NCBI RefSeq assembly: GCF_003339505.1
Contig: NZ_QPIW01000010.1
Coordinates: 1 to 64,000 of the forward strand
Length of the DNA stretch: 64,000 nt
Direction of reading: 5' to 3'
Source: Runella aurantiaca
GTDB taxonomy: Bacteria > Bacteroidota > Bacteroidia > Cytophagales > Spirosomataceae
Position numbers and translations under genes: made by a program. The notes beneath the pieces were generated by a model. It ran no database searches. It was not told the DNA's origin and was given only the letters and a program-made list of their open reading frames with translations. Below are positions 18,642-28,349 of this stretch, piece after piece. Numbering within the stretch: position 1 is the stretch's first letter; each line of letters begins with the position of its first letter.

Positions 18642-21608
18642 TTATTTTCCGGTAATATCCATGGACTGATAAACATACTCGTGAATTCGTCGTCGAATCT
18701 TCTGCCGGTTGATTTCATTGTTCTCGGCATTGGGGTGAACACGGTTGGAAAGAAACACAAAAACGAGGTCATATTTAGGGTCTGCCCACACCATTGTGCC
18801 CGTAAAACCGGAATGACCAAACGAGGCAGCGGAGGCGGAAGGAGCTACGTAAATACTTTCTCCTTTGGTAGGAGCTTTGTCCCATCCAAGACCCCGGTGG
18901 TGAGCCGTATCGTACATTTTTGCAAACAATGGAACCGTTGCATCCTGAAAATAACGCCGGTCGCCGTAGAGCCCTTTTTGTAAATTCATCTGCATCAAAA
19001 TCGCTAAATCATACGCCGTGCTAAACAAACCCGCATGACCTGCCACGCCGCCATAGACCGCCGCCATCTGATCATGTACCGTTCCGCGCAAGAGCTGGTT
19101 GCGGTACGAAAAATCGCTTTCGGTAGGGGCGATTTGCGTTTCTGGAAAGCGTTCTAAAGATTTAAAGCCTGTTTGCATCATGCCAAGAGGTTCGTAAAAA
19201 TTTTGTTGCAAAAACTCGTCAAGTGGTTGATTGGTGACGCGTTCGACGATTTTTTGTAACATTAAAATGCCTAAATCACTGTAAACAAAAGAATAACGAC
19301 CTCCAGGCTCCCGCTTATTGTGGAGCGGAGATTGAATCACCCACTGCCAAACCGAATCTTTTAACGCGGGTTTGGCAAATAACTTAGGCGCGATTTGCAT
19401 TGAATATACACTGTCGCGCAGGGAACTGTAATATTCGGTCATCAGGCCACCTCCTCCCGTTTTGGTTCGTTCCCAGAGTTTAGGATAAAAAGCCACCATC
19501 CCTGAGCGGTGCAGTAGCAAGTCCTCCAACGTAACCTGCGCTTTGTTTGTCCCCACTAACTCAGGCAAATAGTGTGCCGATTTTTGTTTTAGGTCAAGTA
19601 CATTTTGTTCTTGCAGGTACATCACAGCCTGAAGGGTGGCCGCTACCTTGGTGACCGAGGCTACATCATAAAGTGATTCATTCTGAACTTTTTCCGTGAT
19701 TTTGTCATAACTGAGGGTTCCGTAATTTTTTTGGTAAACAATCCGTCCCTTTCTCGCCACTACCACCTGACACCCCGGAAAGATGCGCGCATTGATAGAG
19801 TTTTGAATGAGGGTATCCATGCGGTTGAGCAGTAGGGTGCTCATGCCTACTTGCTCGGGCAAACCCAGCGTGATGCGGTTGAGGGTGGTGGTTTCATACC
19901 CCGTTCCTATGGCGTATTGGCCTTCAATAGAGACAGGCAATTTTCCTTTGAAAGGCAGTGCCCCGAAGATTTGCTGCGCGGCGGTTACTTCCAAATCAGC
20001 TAGATTTTCGTACGCACACACCACCGCTGAGGTGGCAGGAAGCTGCTTAAGGGCGTAAGGCGTGGCAAACAAACTGACAATCACTTTGGCTTTTTGCTGT
20101 AACCTCGTAATCAATTCAATCGTAGCGGGGGTAATTACAAACGGTCGGTTAAAATTCCGCCGTGTTTCGTGCAGACTTACGATAACGACGTTGGCATAGC
20201 CGACCTGCGTGAGCAAACTCTCCACCTCTTCGTTGGTAGTAGGTTTGTCGGCGTACATGATGTGTTTGAAGGAGGCGTAGCGACTTAGGGTTTGTTGAAA
20301 CTGATTAATACCACCACCGCCGATGGCGATAGAGGCAAACGCGCAGGTATCAACGGCGCTGATGGGCAGAAGTTGGTTGTCGTTGCGAACCAAAGTAACG
20401 GCTTGCTCACACAATTCGCGCGAAAGCGCCCGTACTTCGGCTTTTTGGAGATCGTTGTTCAAATGCTTCATCACAACAGGCCGAGATTTATGCAAGCCCA
20501 TCCAGTATTTGGCCCGAAGTATTTTGTGCACTTTTTCGTCAATGACATCTTTGGGGATTCGCCCTTTTTCTACTTCTATTTTAATTCTTTTAATAGACTC
20601 TGCGACGTGCTCGGGGTACAATAAAATGTCATTTCCCGCCAGTAGTGCTTTTATGTTGGCATCAACGGCGGTGCGTCCCCGCATCACCCCTTGCATGTTC
20701 ATGGCGTCGGTGAAAACCAGTCCCTGAAAACCCAATTTATTTTTAAGTAAATCAGTGACTATTTTTTCGGAAAGAGAGGAAGCGAGAAAAGGCGTATTGT
20801 CAAGAACGGGTACGTACAGATGCCCCGTAATGATGCCCGTGAGGCTGTCGGCGATGAGCTTACGGAACGGATAAAGGTCGGTCTCGTCCAAGCGGTCGCT
20901 GGAATGCGAGAGAACGGGTAAGGTATAGTGTGAGTCGGAATCTGTATCACCATGTCCAGGAAAATGCTTGGCGGTGGCGATGATGCGTTGATGCTGGAGG
21001 CCTTTCATGTAGGCGGCGGCTTTGTTGGTCACATTGTCGCGGTCTTCTCCAAACGAGCGTAGCCCAATCACGGGATTTCGAGGGTTGCTGTTAATATCGG
21101 CAACGGGCGCAAAGTTCACGTTTACCCCTAATCGTTGGCACTGGCGGGCTATTTCCAAGCCCATTTTATAAATGTATTGATTATCCTGAATGGCCCCCAA
21201 CGTCATTTGTTTGGGAAAATCTTCGATGCTGTCAAGTCGCATTCCCAAGCCCCATTCGCCGTCAATGCCAATCATCAACGGCACGTTTGAGAGCGCCTGA
21301 TAACGATTAATCAGGCTTGCCTGTCGCGCAGGGCCGCCTTTAAAGAAGATAAGCCCCCCAACCTGCTGATTTTTAATCAACGCATCGAAATGGCGATAAT
21401 AAGACTCACCACGGTCAGAATGCGTGGCGAGCATAAAAAACTGACCTATTTTTTGTTCGAGCGTGAGTGATTTAAAAACACTATCGACCCATTTACTTTC
21501 ATCAAATATAAAAGTGCCCCTCGGTGTGTCATTTTTAAAACTTGTCACGCCCAGTAGGCAAGCAAGAGTACACCCCAAAAAGGAGGTGCTAATCAATATT
21601 TTTTTCAT
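18642..21608 (-). CDS. GH3 (NagZ-type) beta-N-acetylglucosaminidase fused to a beta-lactamase-fold domain
   Basis: A 988-residue exported two-domain protein. The N-terminal half is glycoside hydrolase family 3 with KHFPGHGDTDSDSH at about 216-229, the His-Asp motif that separates NagZ-type N-acetylglucosaminidases from beta-glucosidases. The C-terminal half (about 600-988) is a serine beta-lactamase/DD-peptidase fold: SVTK at about 645, YSD near 765, and HSGFTG in place of KTG. Such fusions are known in Bacteroidota. They could cut GlcNAc from peptidoglycan fragments and act on their peptides, linking wall recycling with D-Ala chemistry. The peptidase activity is inference. Confidence 0.9.
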   Translation of the reverse strand: MKKILISTSFLGCTLACLLGVTSFKNDTPRGTFIFDESKWVDSVFKSLTLEQKIGQFFMLATHSDRGESYYRHFDALIKNQQVGGLIFFKGGPARQASLINRYQALSNVPLMIGIDGEWGLGMRLDSIEDFPKQMTLGAIQDNQYIYKMGLEIARQCQRLGVNVNFAPVADINSNPRNPVIGLRSFGEDRDNVTNKAAAYMKGLQHQRIIATAKHFPGHGDTDSDSHYTLPVLSHSSDRLDETDLYPFRKLIADSLTGIITGHLYVPVLDNTPFLASSLSEKIVTDLLKNKLGFQGLVFTDAMNMQGVMRGRTAVDANIKALLAGNDILLYPEHVAESIKRIKIEVEKGRIPKDVIDEKVHKILRAKYWMGLHKSRPVVMKHLNNDLQKAEVRALSRELCEQAVTLVRNDNQLLPISAVDTCAFASIAIGGGGINQFQQTLSRYASFKHIMYADKPTTNEEVESLLTQVGYANVVIVSLHETRRNFNRPFVITPATIELITRLQQKAKVIVSLFATPYALKQLPATSAVVCAYENLADLEVTAAQQIFGALPFKGKLPVSIEGQYAIGTGYETTTLNRITLGLPEQVGMSTLLLNRMDTLIQNSINARIFPGCQVVVARKGRIVYQKNYGTLSYDKITEKVQNESLYDVASVTKVAATLQAVMYLQEQNVLDLKQKSAHYLPELVGTNKAQVTLEDLLLHRSGMVAFYPKLWERTKTGGGGLMTEYYSSLRDSVYSMQIAPKLFAKPALKDSVWQWVIQSPLHNKREPGGRYSFVYSDLGILMLQKIVERVTNQPLDEFLQQNFYEPLGMMQTGFKSLERFPETQIAPTESDFSYRNQLLRGTVHDQMAAVYGGVAGHAGLFSTAYDLAILMQMNLQKGLYGDRRYFQDATVPLFAKMYDTAHHRGLGWDKAPTKGESIYVAPSASAASFGHSGFTGTMVWADPKYDLVFVFLSNRVHPNAENNEINRQKIRRRIHEYVYQSMDITGK

Positions 21609-21869
21609 TAGGTGTTGGTAAATACTGACAAAAATAATAAAAAATAAAGTTATGACATCCTAAAAAAATAGTACAAAACTCATTTCGGCCTAGAAAGAGA
21701 TTTTTGGTTGTACTACCCTAGCATGGTAGTGGCAGCTACTTTGTTTTGTGTATAAATATTTGATATTCAACTATTTGCTCTTCGAACTTCAATGGTAATC
21801 TACTCTTAATGTTGGCTTAACATTGGCATAATATTGTACCTGTACTTTTGCACCCGACAAAACACTGAT
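21609..21869. other. Intergenic region between the GH3 fusion and the TonB receptor
   Basis: This 261-bp divergent spacer is AT-rich and holds the promoter of the TonB receptor (listed separately) and a small inverted repeat ACTACC/GGTAGT (21712-21717, 21725-21730). No RNA gene or small coding frame stands out. Confidence 0.4.
21823..21850 (+). promoter_or_regulatory. Promoter of the TonB receptor operon
   Basis: TTG at 21823-21825 and TACTTTTG at 21843-21850 match the Bacteroidota -33 (TTG) and -7 (TAnnTTTG) boxes, with a 17-bp spacer. Transcription would begin about 15 bp upstream of the chosen ATG at 21870, so the longer frame starting at 21834 is unlikely to be used. Confidence 0.6.
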
Positions 21870-24695
21870 ATGAAAGTTAAATTTAAACATTACAAATCTA
21901 TGAGCAGATTACTCACATTTGCTGCCATTATTTTTGCTTCGATTCAGTCCTTTGCCCAGTCGGGCACCGTTCGAGGCACCATTACCGATGCTAAGAATAA
22001 AGAAACACTTATCGGGGCTACTGTAAAACTTACAGGAACCCAACTTGGGGCCGCCACTGATATAAACGGATTCTTCTCCATTGCCAAAGTCCCAGCTGGA
22101 AAGTATACATTAGAAATCACCTACGTTTCTTATAAAACGGAAATCATTGAAAATGTGTCTATTGAGGCCGATAAAGTAACCGAAGTTAATACGGCACTTT
22201 TGGAAGCCGCCGCTACCCTGCAAGAAGTGAGGGTAGTAGCTACCCGCCAAACCAACACGGAAGTTTCGGTCATCAGCGAAATCAAAGCCTCCCAAAATAT
22301 CGTCAGCGGGATTTCGTCTCAACAAATTGCGCGTACCCTTGACCGTGATGCGGCGCAGGTGGTGAAACGCGTACCTGGAATCACCATCGTGGGCGACCGT
22401 TTTATCAATATTAGAGGATTAAATCAGCGTTATAACAACGTAATGCTACACAATGCCTTCACGCCTTCGATGGAAACGGACGTGAAGTCGTTTTCATTCG
22501 ACATCATTCCAAGTTCACAAATCGACCGTTTGTTGGTGTTCAAAAGCCCAGCGGCGGATTTGCCAGGCGAGTTTGCAGGTGGAGTCGTGAAGATTTTTAC
22601 CAAAAACATTCCTGACCAGACAAGCATTACGTTTGATTACAGCACGAGTTTCCGCCAAGGAACGACTTTCGGGGATTTTGACCAACCTGAGCAGGGCAAA
22701 AACTACTGGACGGGTTTCAACAACGGCTACCAGAGTATTCCAAGCAGTTTCCCCAATAAGAACCTGAATTTCGCCACGCCGGCTGAATTAGAATTGGCTG
22801 GCCGCGCTTTGCGTAATAACTGGACTGCACAGCGGACTTCGGCGATTCCTGACCAACGTTACTCGTTGACTGGTAACTTTAAACTACAAGCAGGCAACGT
22901 AAGAATCGGAAACGTAACGGCGCTTACGTATAGCGATAGCCGAACTGCTTTTGAAATAACGCGTAAAGACTTCAACGAGAGCAACAACGATGTGCAGTCG
23001 GTCATCTATAATTACAACGATGCCCAGTCTAACCGGAACATTCGGGTAGGGGTTTTGCACAACTGGTCGGTAAGATTTAACGAAAATCACTCCATTGATT
23101 TCAAAAACCTGTACAATCAATTGAGCAATTCGAGCACCGTAAATCGTACAGGACGCAACCTTGAATCCAACTTCTCGCCCGATAGCTATTCTTTTGACCA
23201 AGTGTACCGGGGAATTTATACGGGGCAATTGTTGGGAAAACACGAGTTTAACAACGATAAAACGGTGGTTGACTGGGTTGTAGGTTATAACAACGCCTAC
23301 CGCGACCAACCCGACTATCGCCGCTACCGGTCTGATTTGGACGAATCAAACGGCCAAAGAACACTTTATGTGCCCCTCGGCACGGCAGCAGCCTTTTTCT
23401 TAGGTCGTTTTTCTTCAAAAATGAATGAGAATGCGGTGACGGGCGGTGTAAACCTGACGCATAAACTGGCAACCAAAAACGGTTCGGATATTGAGCTAAA
23501 AGTTGGCGGTTATTATGAAGACAAAAGCCGTGAATTTAAAGCCCGCAACTTAGGCTATGTACGCACCAGCCGTACCAATCCCGATATTTTGAGTGGCTCA
23601 ATTACGCAATTGTTTCAGCCCCAAAACATTAACAACACCGACGGAATTCGGATTGACGAACAAACCAACAACAGCGATTCATACGATGCTGATAATAGCT
23701 TAATTGCCTTTTACGGTTCGGCCAACATCCCTCTGTCTAAAAAATTCAATATGATTGCGGGTGTACGTTATGAAGCCAACACGCAACAATTAAAATCAGC
23801 AACCATTAACGGAGACCCTATCAACGTGAGTTTTCCCGTCAATAAGCTTTTGCCATCGCTGAATTTAACGTATAATTTCTCCGAAAAAACATTGATTCGG
23901 GCTGCCTACGGACGTACCCTAAACCGCCCCGAATTCCGCGAATTAGCGCCGTTTGCCTTCTATGATTTTGATTACAACATTGTTTATAAAGGAAATCCCG
24001 ACGTTCAAACGGCCAATGTTGACAATTTTGACCTGCGCTACGAGTGGTACCCCACGCCCAATGAAGTGGTGAGTATTGCGGGTTTTTACAAATATTTTAC
24101 TAATCCAATTGAGGTAATCGTGGTGCCAGGCGCTGGCTCGGGAGGGGCAAAGACGTTTACGTTTGCCAACGCCAAAAGCTCAGTAAGCTCAGGCTTAGAA
24201 TTAGAAATTCGCAAAGGATTAGGCTCGCTTGCTCCGTCTCCCATCTTGCAAAACATGAGTTTGTTGTTCAACGCAGCCTTGATTTTCAGCCGCATCAAGT
24301 TAGGCACTTTAGGCTTAGGCCAATCTGACGACCGCCCATTGCAGGGCCAATCGCCTTACATCGTCAACGTGGGCTTGAACTACAACAATCCTAAGTCTGA
24401 TTTCCAGGTAAATGTGCTCTATAACGTTATTGGACGCCGCATCTTCGCCGCAGGTTTTGAAGGTTACCCCGATATTTATGAAATGCCCCGCAACGTATTG
24501 GACCTTACATTCTCTAAAGCCATCGGCACGCGTTGGACGGTGAAAGGCGGGGTGACTGATATTCTGAACCAAACCAACGTGTTGTTGCAGAATGGCAACG
24601 GCGACAAAAAATTTGACCGTAACAACGACCAATTAATCCAGACTTATCGTCCGGGACGAATGCTGCAACTGGGCTTCTCTTTCCGCATTCTATAA
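21870..24695 (+). CDS. TonB-dependent outer membrane receptor
   Basis: A 941-residue receptor with signal peptide, a carboxypeptidase-D-like regulatory domain (GTVRGTITDAKNKETLIGATVKLTGTQ, about 30-115), a plug domain with INIRGLNQRYNNVML, and a 22-strand barrel ending in an aromatic-rich strand (LQLGFSFRIL). ATG 21870 or the ATG ten codons later are both possible; the promoter supports 21870. The next two genes, 42 and 45 bp apart, are lipoproteins, and neither is SusD-like, so this is not a standard SusCD glycan system. The substrate cannot be told from sequence. Confidence 0.92.
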   Translation: MKVKFKHYKSMSRLLTFAAIIFASIQSFAQSGTVRGTITDAKNKETLIGATVKLTGTQLGAATDINGFFSIAKVPAGKYTLEITYVSYKTEIIENVSIEADKVTEVNTALLEAAATLQEVRVVATRQTNTEVSVISEIKASQNIVSGISSQQIARTLDRDAAQVVKRVPGITIVGDRFINIRGLNQRYNNVMLHNAFTPSMETDVKSFSFDIIPSSQIDRLLVFKSPAADLPGEFAGGVVKIFTKNIPDQTSITFDYSTSFRQGTTFGDFDQPEQGKNYWTGFNNGYQSIPSSFPNKNLNFATPAELELAGRALRNNWTAQRTSAIPDQRYSLTGNFKLQAGNVRIGNVTALTYSDSRTAFEITRKDFNESNNDVQSVIYNYNDAQSNRNIRVGVLHNWSVRFNENHSIDFKNLYNQLSNSSTVNRTGRNLESNFSPDSYSFDQVYRGIYTGQLLGKHEFNNDKTVVDWVVGYNNAYRDQPDYRRYRSDLDESNGQRTLYVPLGTAAAFFLGRFSSKMNENAVTGGVNLTHKLATKNGSDIELKVGGYYEDKSREFKARNLGYVRTSRTNPDILSGSITQLFQPQNINNTDGIRIDEQTNNSDSYDADNSLIAFYGSANIPLSKKFNMIAGVRYEANTQQLKSATINGDPINVSFPVNKLLPSLNLTYNFSEKTLIRAAYGRTLNRPEFRELAPFAFYDFDYNIVYKGNPDVQTANVDNFDLRYEWYPTPNEVVSIAGFYKYFTNPIEVIVVPGAGSGGAKTFTFANAKSSVSSGLELEIRKGLGSLAPSPILQNMSLLFNAALIFSRIKLGTLGLGQSDDRPLQGQSPYIVNVGLNYNNPKSDFQVNVLYNVIGRRIFAAGFEGYPDIYEMPRNVLDLTFSKAIGTRWTVKGGVTDILNQTNVLLQNGNGDKKFDRNNDQLIQTYRPGRMLQLGFSFRIL

Positions 24696-24737
24696 GTTTT
24701 ATGCTTTAACTATCAAGTAAGTCAATTATCCCAAACT

Positions 24738-26516
24738 ATGAATATGTTTAAATCCATCAAAATGTTGCGAACGATAGCGCTTTTGCTCTCAACCGCAGTA
24801 ATCTTCAATGCCTGTAAAGAAGAGGAGGAAGTTTTTCCTGCTCCTACCATCGCGGCGGGTGCCGCTGCAAACGCCAAAACAGGTGATGTCGTAAAAATTA
24901 CGGCTACGCTCAACGCTCCTGGCGGTTTGAAAACATTGACCGTTTTGAAAAATGGTCAAACATTTGAAAGCAAAGCACTTACGGGTGAAACAACACTTTC
25001 TTATACCAAAGATTACACGGTAGAAAGCCTGCCAGTAGGGTCTACGGTTGTATTTACATTTCAAGCTACTGATAGCAAAGACCAAGCTTCTACGATTGCT
25101 ACACAAATCGTTACGGTTTCGGCCGTTCCGAGCAAGCCCATCGTGGATGTAAGCGGTACTTTAGAAGGAAATATTAGCTGGACAAAAGGAAATATATACC
25201 GTCTGAAAGGATTCGTTCGGGTGGGTGAAGATGCCAAAATTGACGGAACCCCCACTAAAACTGGTACACTGACCATTGAAGCAGGTACGGTGATTATTGG
25301 TGAGCGCTCTTCAAAAGCAACGTTGATTATACAGCGTGGTAGCAAAATCATCGCCAACGGAACCGCCGATGCCCCGATTGTATTTACCTCTGAGCGCGCC
25401 ATTGGCGAGCGTGAAGCGGGCGACTGGGGTGGTTTGGTTATCTGCGGTAAAGGTTTGAACAACTTAACCACGGGTGGTGTAAAAGGAGTGGCTGAATTGG
25501 AAGGCCAGTACGGTGCATTCCACGGTGGTACTGACAACGCTGACAATTCAGGTTCATTGAAATACGTTCGGGTAGAATACGCTGGTATTCCCATCAACCC
25601 CAACCAAGAAGTAAACTCGTTTACGTTTGGTTCGGTCGGAAGTGGCACTACCATGGAATACTTGCAGGCATCTTACGGTGGCGACGACTCTTTTGAGTGG
25701 TTTGGTGGCGCCGTTAACGGTAAATATTTGATTGCTTACCGTGGTTTGGACGATGATTTCGACATTGACAACGGTTTTAGTGGAAATTTACAATACGGAA
25801 TCGGTCTTCGTGGTGCGGCGGTTGCTGACCAGTCAGGTTCAAACGGTTTTGAAATCGACAATGACGGAAGCGGTACAGCCAACACGCCAGTGACATCGGC
25901 TACTCTATCGAACTTCTCCCTGATTGGACCAAAATTAGACAATACAACTGCGATCAGCGTTCAGTACCAAAACGGTATGCACTTGCGTCGCAATGCCCAA
26001 GTGAAGATTCATAATACCGTTGTGACGGGCTTTCCTAATGGTGTTTTCATCGACCCAAGTGGCGCGGTTTCTACATTACAAAATGCCGCCGATGGAAAAT
26101 TGGTGTTGAACCGTGTGGTGGTTTCTGGGGTAAAAAGCTGGGGTTCAAACAGCTTCGGTGCTGGTGCAGGTAACCCTAACGGTTTTGCGGTTCGTGATGT
26201 AAATACTGCTACTACGCCAGTAGCCCTTGCCAACATTGGCACGCAAAAACCATCTGAGTGGTTTGCGGCGCAGCCAGGCAATAAAATCTTGACGGATTGG
26301 ACGCTTACTGGTTTGAGCAATACCCTGTTTGTGGCGGGTACACCTACCTTTACCGTTGGCGCTTCTGCCACAGAAACATTGACCAAAGGTGGTCAAGCTC
26401 CTGCGGGTGCTTTCTTTACAACGACCGATTTTATCGGCGCGTTTAAAGATGCCGACTGGACTGCTAAATGGGCTAACTTTAATTCAGGCACGACGGATTA
26501 TACCAAAGTGCAATAA
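24738..26516 (+). CDS. Lipoprotein with beta-helix-like C-terminal region
   Basis: A 592-residue lipoprotein: signal peptide ending in IFNAC (Cys about 29), acidic linker EEEEV, an Ig-like domain (about 45-140), then a long region rich in Gly, Asn and short hydrophobic strands (IEAGTVIIGERSSKATLIIQ, APIVFTSERAIGEREAGDWGG). That part resembles the right-handed parallel beta-helix proteins often encoded next to TonB receptors in Bacteroidota. With the acidic linker it is probably surface exposed and presents or binds the ligand for the receptor upstream. No catalytic motif is visible. Confidence 0.85.
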   Translation: MNMFKSIKMLRTIALLLSTAVIFNACKEEEEVFPAPTIAAGAAANAKTGDVVKITATLNAPGGLKTLTVLKNGQTFESKALTGETTLSYTKDYTVESLPVGSTVVFTFQATDSKDQASTIATQIVTVSAVPSKPIVDVSGTLEGNISWTKGNIYRLKGFVRVGEDAKIDGTPTKTGTLTIEAGTVIIGERSSKATLIIQRGSKIIANGTADAPIVFTSERAIGEREAGDWGGLVICGKGLNNLTTGGVKGVAELEGQYGAFHGGTDNADNSGSLKYVRVEYAGIPINPNQEVNSFTFGSVGSGTTMEYLQASYGGDDSFEWFGGAVNGKYLIAYRGLDDDFDIDNGFSGNLQYGIGLRGAAVADQSGSNGFEIDNDGSGTANTPVTSATLSNFSLIGPKLDNTTAISVQYQNGMHLRRNAQVKIHNTVVTGFPNGVFIDPSGAVSTLQNAADGKLVLNRVVVSGVKSWGSNSFGAGAGNPNGFAVRDVNTATTPVALANIGTQKPSEWFAAQPGNKILTDWTLTGLSNTLFVAGTPTFTVGASATETLTKGGQAPAGAFFTTTDFIGAFKDADWTAKWANFNSGTTDYTKVQ

Positions 26517-26561
26517 TTAGTATATTTCGGGAAGTCATTTAAATTCGACTTCCCGAAACTT

Positions 26562-27140
26562 ATGAAAACACAATTTTCAACCGCGTTCTTTCTTTTATTT
26601 ATTGCTTTTGGGATAACTGCTGGCGTTGTGAGTTGCAAAGACAGCGCCCCTTACGATGTAAGCACGTATTTTTCTAATAATGAGAAAGATACGCTTTTGG
26701 CCAACATCATTACTTACACCAGTCAGTATGCTAAAGGAGCTACCAACGCTACCCGTTTTGAGCCACGTTTTCGTAAAGAATACGTTGGTCGCTTGGGGCA
26801 GTACAAGTTTGAGAGCTATTTTGTTACGCCTGATTCCACGCATTACTTTTTCATCAACCGCCCGGTGGGTAGTGGCTATTACAAGCGTGGTGTAGGAGGT
26901 AAGTTTAAGATGGGCAAAAATTTAATGCCTTTGGAGTACGAAGAACTATGGTGTACACCTCATTTTAAGAGTGACAGTTTGGTGTTGGAACGAGGTGAGT
27001 TTTTGTTTAAAGCAATGATAAAAGAAGGAAACATCGACAAGTACATGACCATGAAGCATTACGTGGAGTGGCCAGATTCGACTTTGGTCTACGATAAAAA
27101 GATAAATGAATGGGTTGCGCCCGCCAAAGTGCAGCCTTAA
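26562..27140 (+). CDS. Small lipoprotein of the TonB receptor operon
   Basis: A 192-residue protein with a lipoprotein signal peptide (ITAGVVSC, Cys about 26). The mature part is beta-rich with many aromatic residues (RLGQYKFESYFVTPDSTHYFFINRPVGSGYYKRGVGGKF) and no recognised motif. It follows the larger lipoprotein by 45 bp and is closed by a strong terminator, so it is the last gene of a three-gene unit. Function unknown; an accessory binding protein is the plausible role. Confidence 0.85.
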   Translation: MKTQFSTAFFLLFIAFGITAGVVSCKDSAPYDVSTYFSNNEKDTLLANIITYTSQYAKGATNATRFEPRFRKEYVGRLGQYKFESYFVTPDSTHYFFINRPVGSGYYKRGVGGKFKMGKNLMPLEYEELWCTPHFKSDSLVLERGEFLFKAMIKEGNIDKYMTMKHYVEWPDSTLVYDKKINEWVAPAKVQP

Positions 27141-27170
27141 CATAAAGAATTCATATTGGTGTCAGATTAT

Positions 27171-27207
27171 AAAAAAAGCCGAGGACGACTGTTCTCGGTT
27201 TTTTTAT
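27171..27207 (+). terminator. Terminator of the TonB receptor operon
   Basis: AAAAAAGCCGAGGA and TTCTCGGTTTTTT form a stem with a short loop (about 27171-27207) ending in a T-run, 30 bp after the small lipoprotein gene. Confidence 0.75.
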
Positions 27208-27268
27208 GGAGTAGATTTAAGGAATGTCATCATTTTCAGAGTGTTATTCCTTAAATTCTGCCCCAATT

Positions 27269-28348
27269 ATGCCAACCTACTCTTTTGGTTCTCGCAGAAC
27301 CTCTGACAGCGCAAAAATTTTAGCGCTTTTATTCCTCTATCTCTACGTTGTTCCAGTAGAGCTACACGCGCAAAAAAAGCTCAGTAGTGACCTAAAATCA
27401 GCTTCTGAGCAATTTTTAGGAGCCCTTACAGCAGAACAAAAAGCATTGGCCAATTTGTCTTTCGACTCCGAGTGGCGTTATGATTGGAACTACACGCCGC
27501 GTCAACGCAAAGGATTGCCACTCAAACAAATGGACGAAACCCAGCGCAAAGCGGCCATGAATCTGATGAAAACCGCATTAAGCGACGGGGGATTGGCGAA
27601 AGCAGAGGCGATTATCAGTTTGGAATATGTGCTGCGACAAGTGGAAAAACGCCCCGAAAATGACACTTACCGCGACCCTGAAAATTACGCCTTTGTCGTT
27701 TTTGGTAGTCCCGATGCCAAGCAGCCCTGGGGCTGGAGTGTGGAAGGCCATCATTTGTCGTTGCATTTTACGATTGTGGATAACAAAGTGGAATTTATGC
27801 CGAGCTTTTTCGGTAGCAATCCCGGCATTGTGCTGCCGGGCTACGTTCAGGAAGGAAAACAGGTGTTGAAAGAAGAAACCGATGCTGCATTTCGATTATT
27901 GGGCTCCTTTGACGAGCAACAACTCAAAAAAGTAATGCTTGCCGACAAAGCGCCCAATGATTTACTAACCACCAATTCTCGAAAGGTGAATCTCGAAAAT
28001 CGGGAAGGATTGGCACTGGGCGATATGGCACCTGCGCAACAAAAAATGTTTCAGGAATTGATAAATATCTATCTAAGCCGATACCACGTAACGCTCAAAA
28101 ATCAGGAATTGGACCGTTTGCGCCAATCAGATATGAACAAAATTTATTTTGCTTGGATGGGCGACCGCGAGCCGATTCGGGGGGCAGGGCGTGGGCATTA
28201 TTTCCGCGTACACGGCCCTACGTTTTTGATTGAGTACGACAATACCCAAAACGGCGGTAACCACGTACATTCCGTGGTGCGTGATTTAACCAACGATTGG
28301 GGTGAAGATTTATTAAAAGCGCACTACGAGGCGGCCCATAAGAAATAA
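27269..28348 (+). CDS. Secreted DUF3500 domain protein
   Basis: A protein of 359 residues from ATG 27269 (374 from ATG 27224). It has a signal peptide ending ...VPVELHAQ and a DUF3500 domain with LTAEQKALANLSFDSEWRYDWNYTP, the central VFGSPDAKQPWGWSVEGHHLSLHFTIV and the C-terminal HYFRVHGPTFLIEYDNTQNGGNHVHSV. DUF3500 proteins are exported and their activity is unknown; the conserved His, Trp and Asn residues look like an active or metal site. The shorter start is preferred for signal peptide geometry. The stop is one base from the next, convergent gene. Confidence 0.85.
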   Translation: MPTYSFGSRRTSDSAKILALLFLYLYVVPVELHAQKKLSSDLKSASEQFLGALTAEQKALANLSFDSEWRYDWNYTPRQRKGLPLKQMDETQRKAAMNLMKTALSDGGLAKAEAIISLEYVLRQVEKRPENDTYRDPENYAFVVFGSPDAKQPWGWSVEGHHLSLHFTIVDNKVEFMPSFFGSNPGIVLPGYVQEGKQVLKEETDAAFRLLGSFDEQQLKKVMLADKAPNDLLTTNSRKVNLENREGLALGDMAPAQQKMFQELINIYLSRYHVTLKNQELDRLRQSDMNKIYFAWMGDREPIRGAGRGHYFRVHGPTFLIEYDNTQNGGNHVHSVVRDLTNDWGEDLLKAHYEAAHKK

Positions 28349-28349
28349 A

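Noticed and set aside
25061-26396. Long minus-strand frames opposite the 592-residue lipoprotein
   Set aside because: Low-complexity antisense products without motifs; the plus-strand gene is clear.
21870-27140. A polysaccharide utilisation locus (SusCD type)
   Set aside because: No SusD homologue and no glycan enzymes or carbohydrate sensors accompany the receptor.
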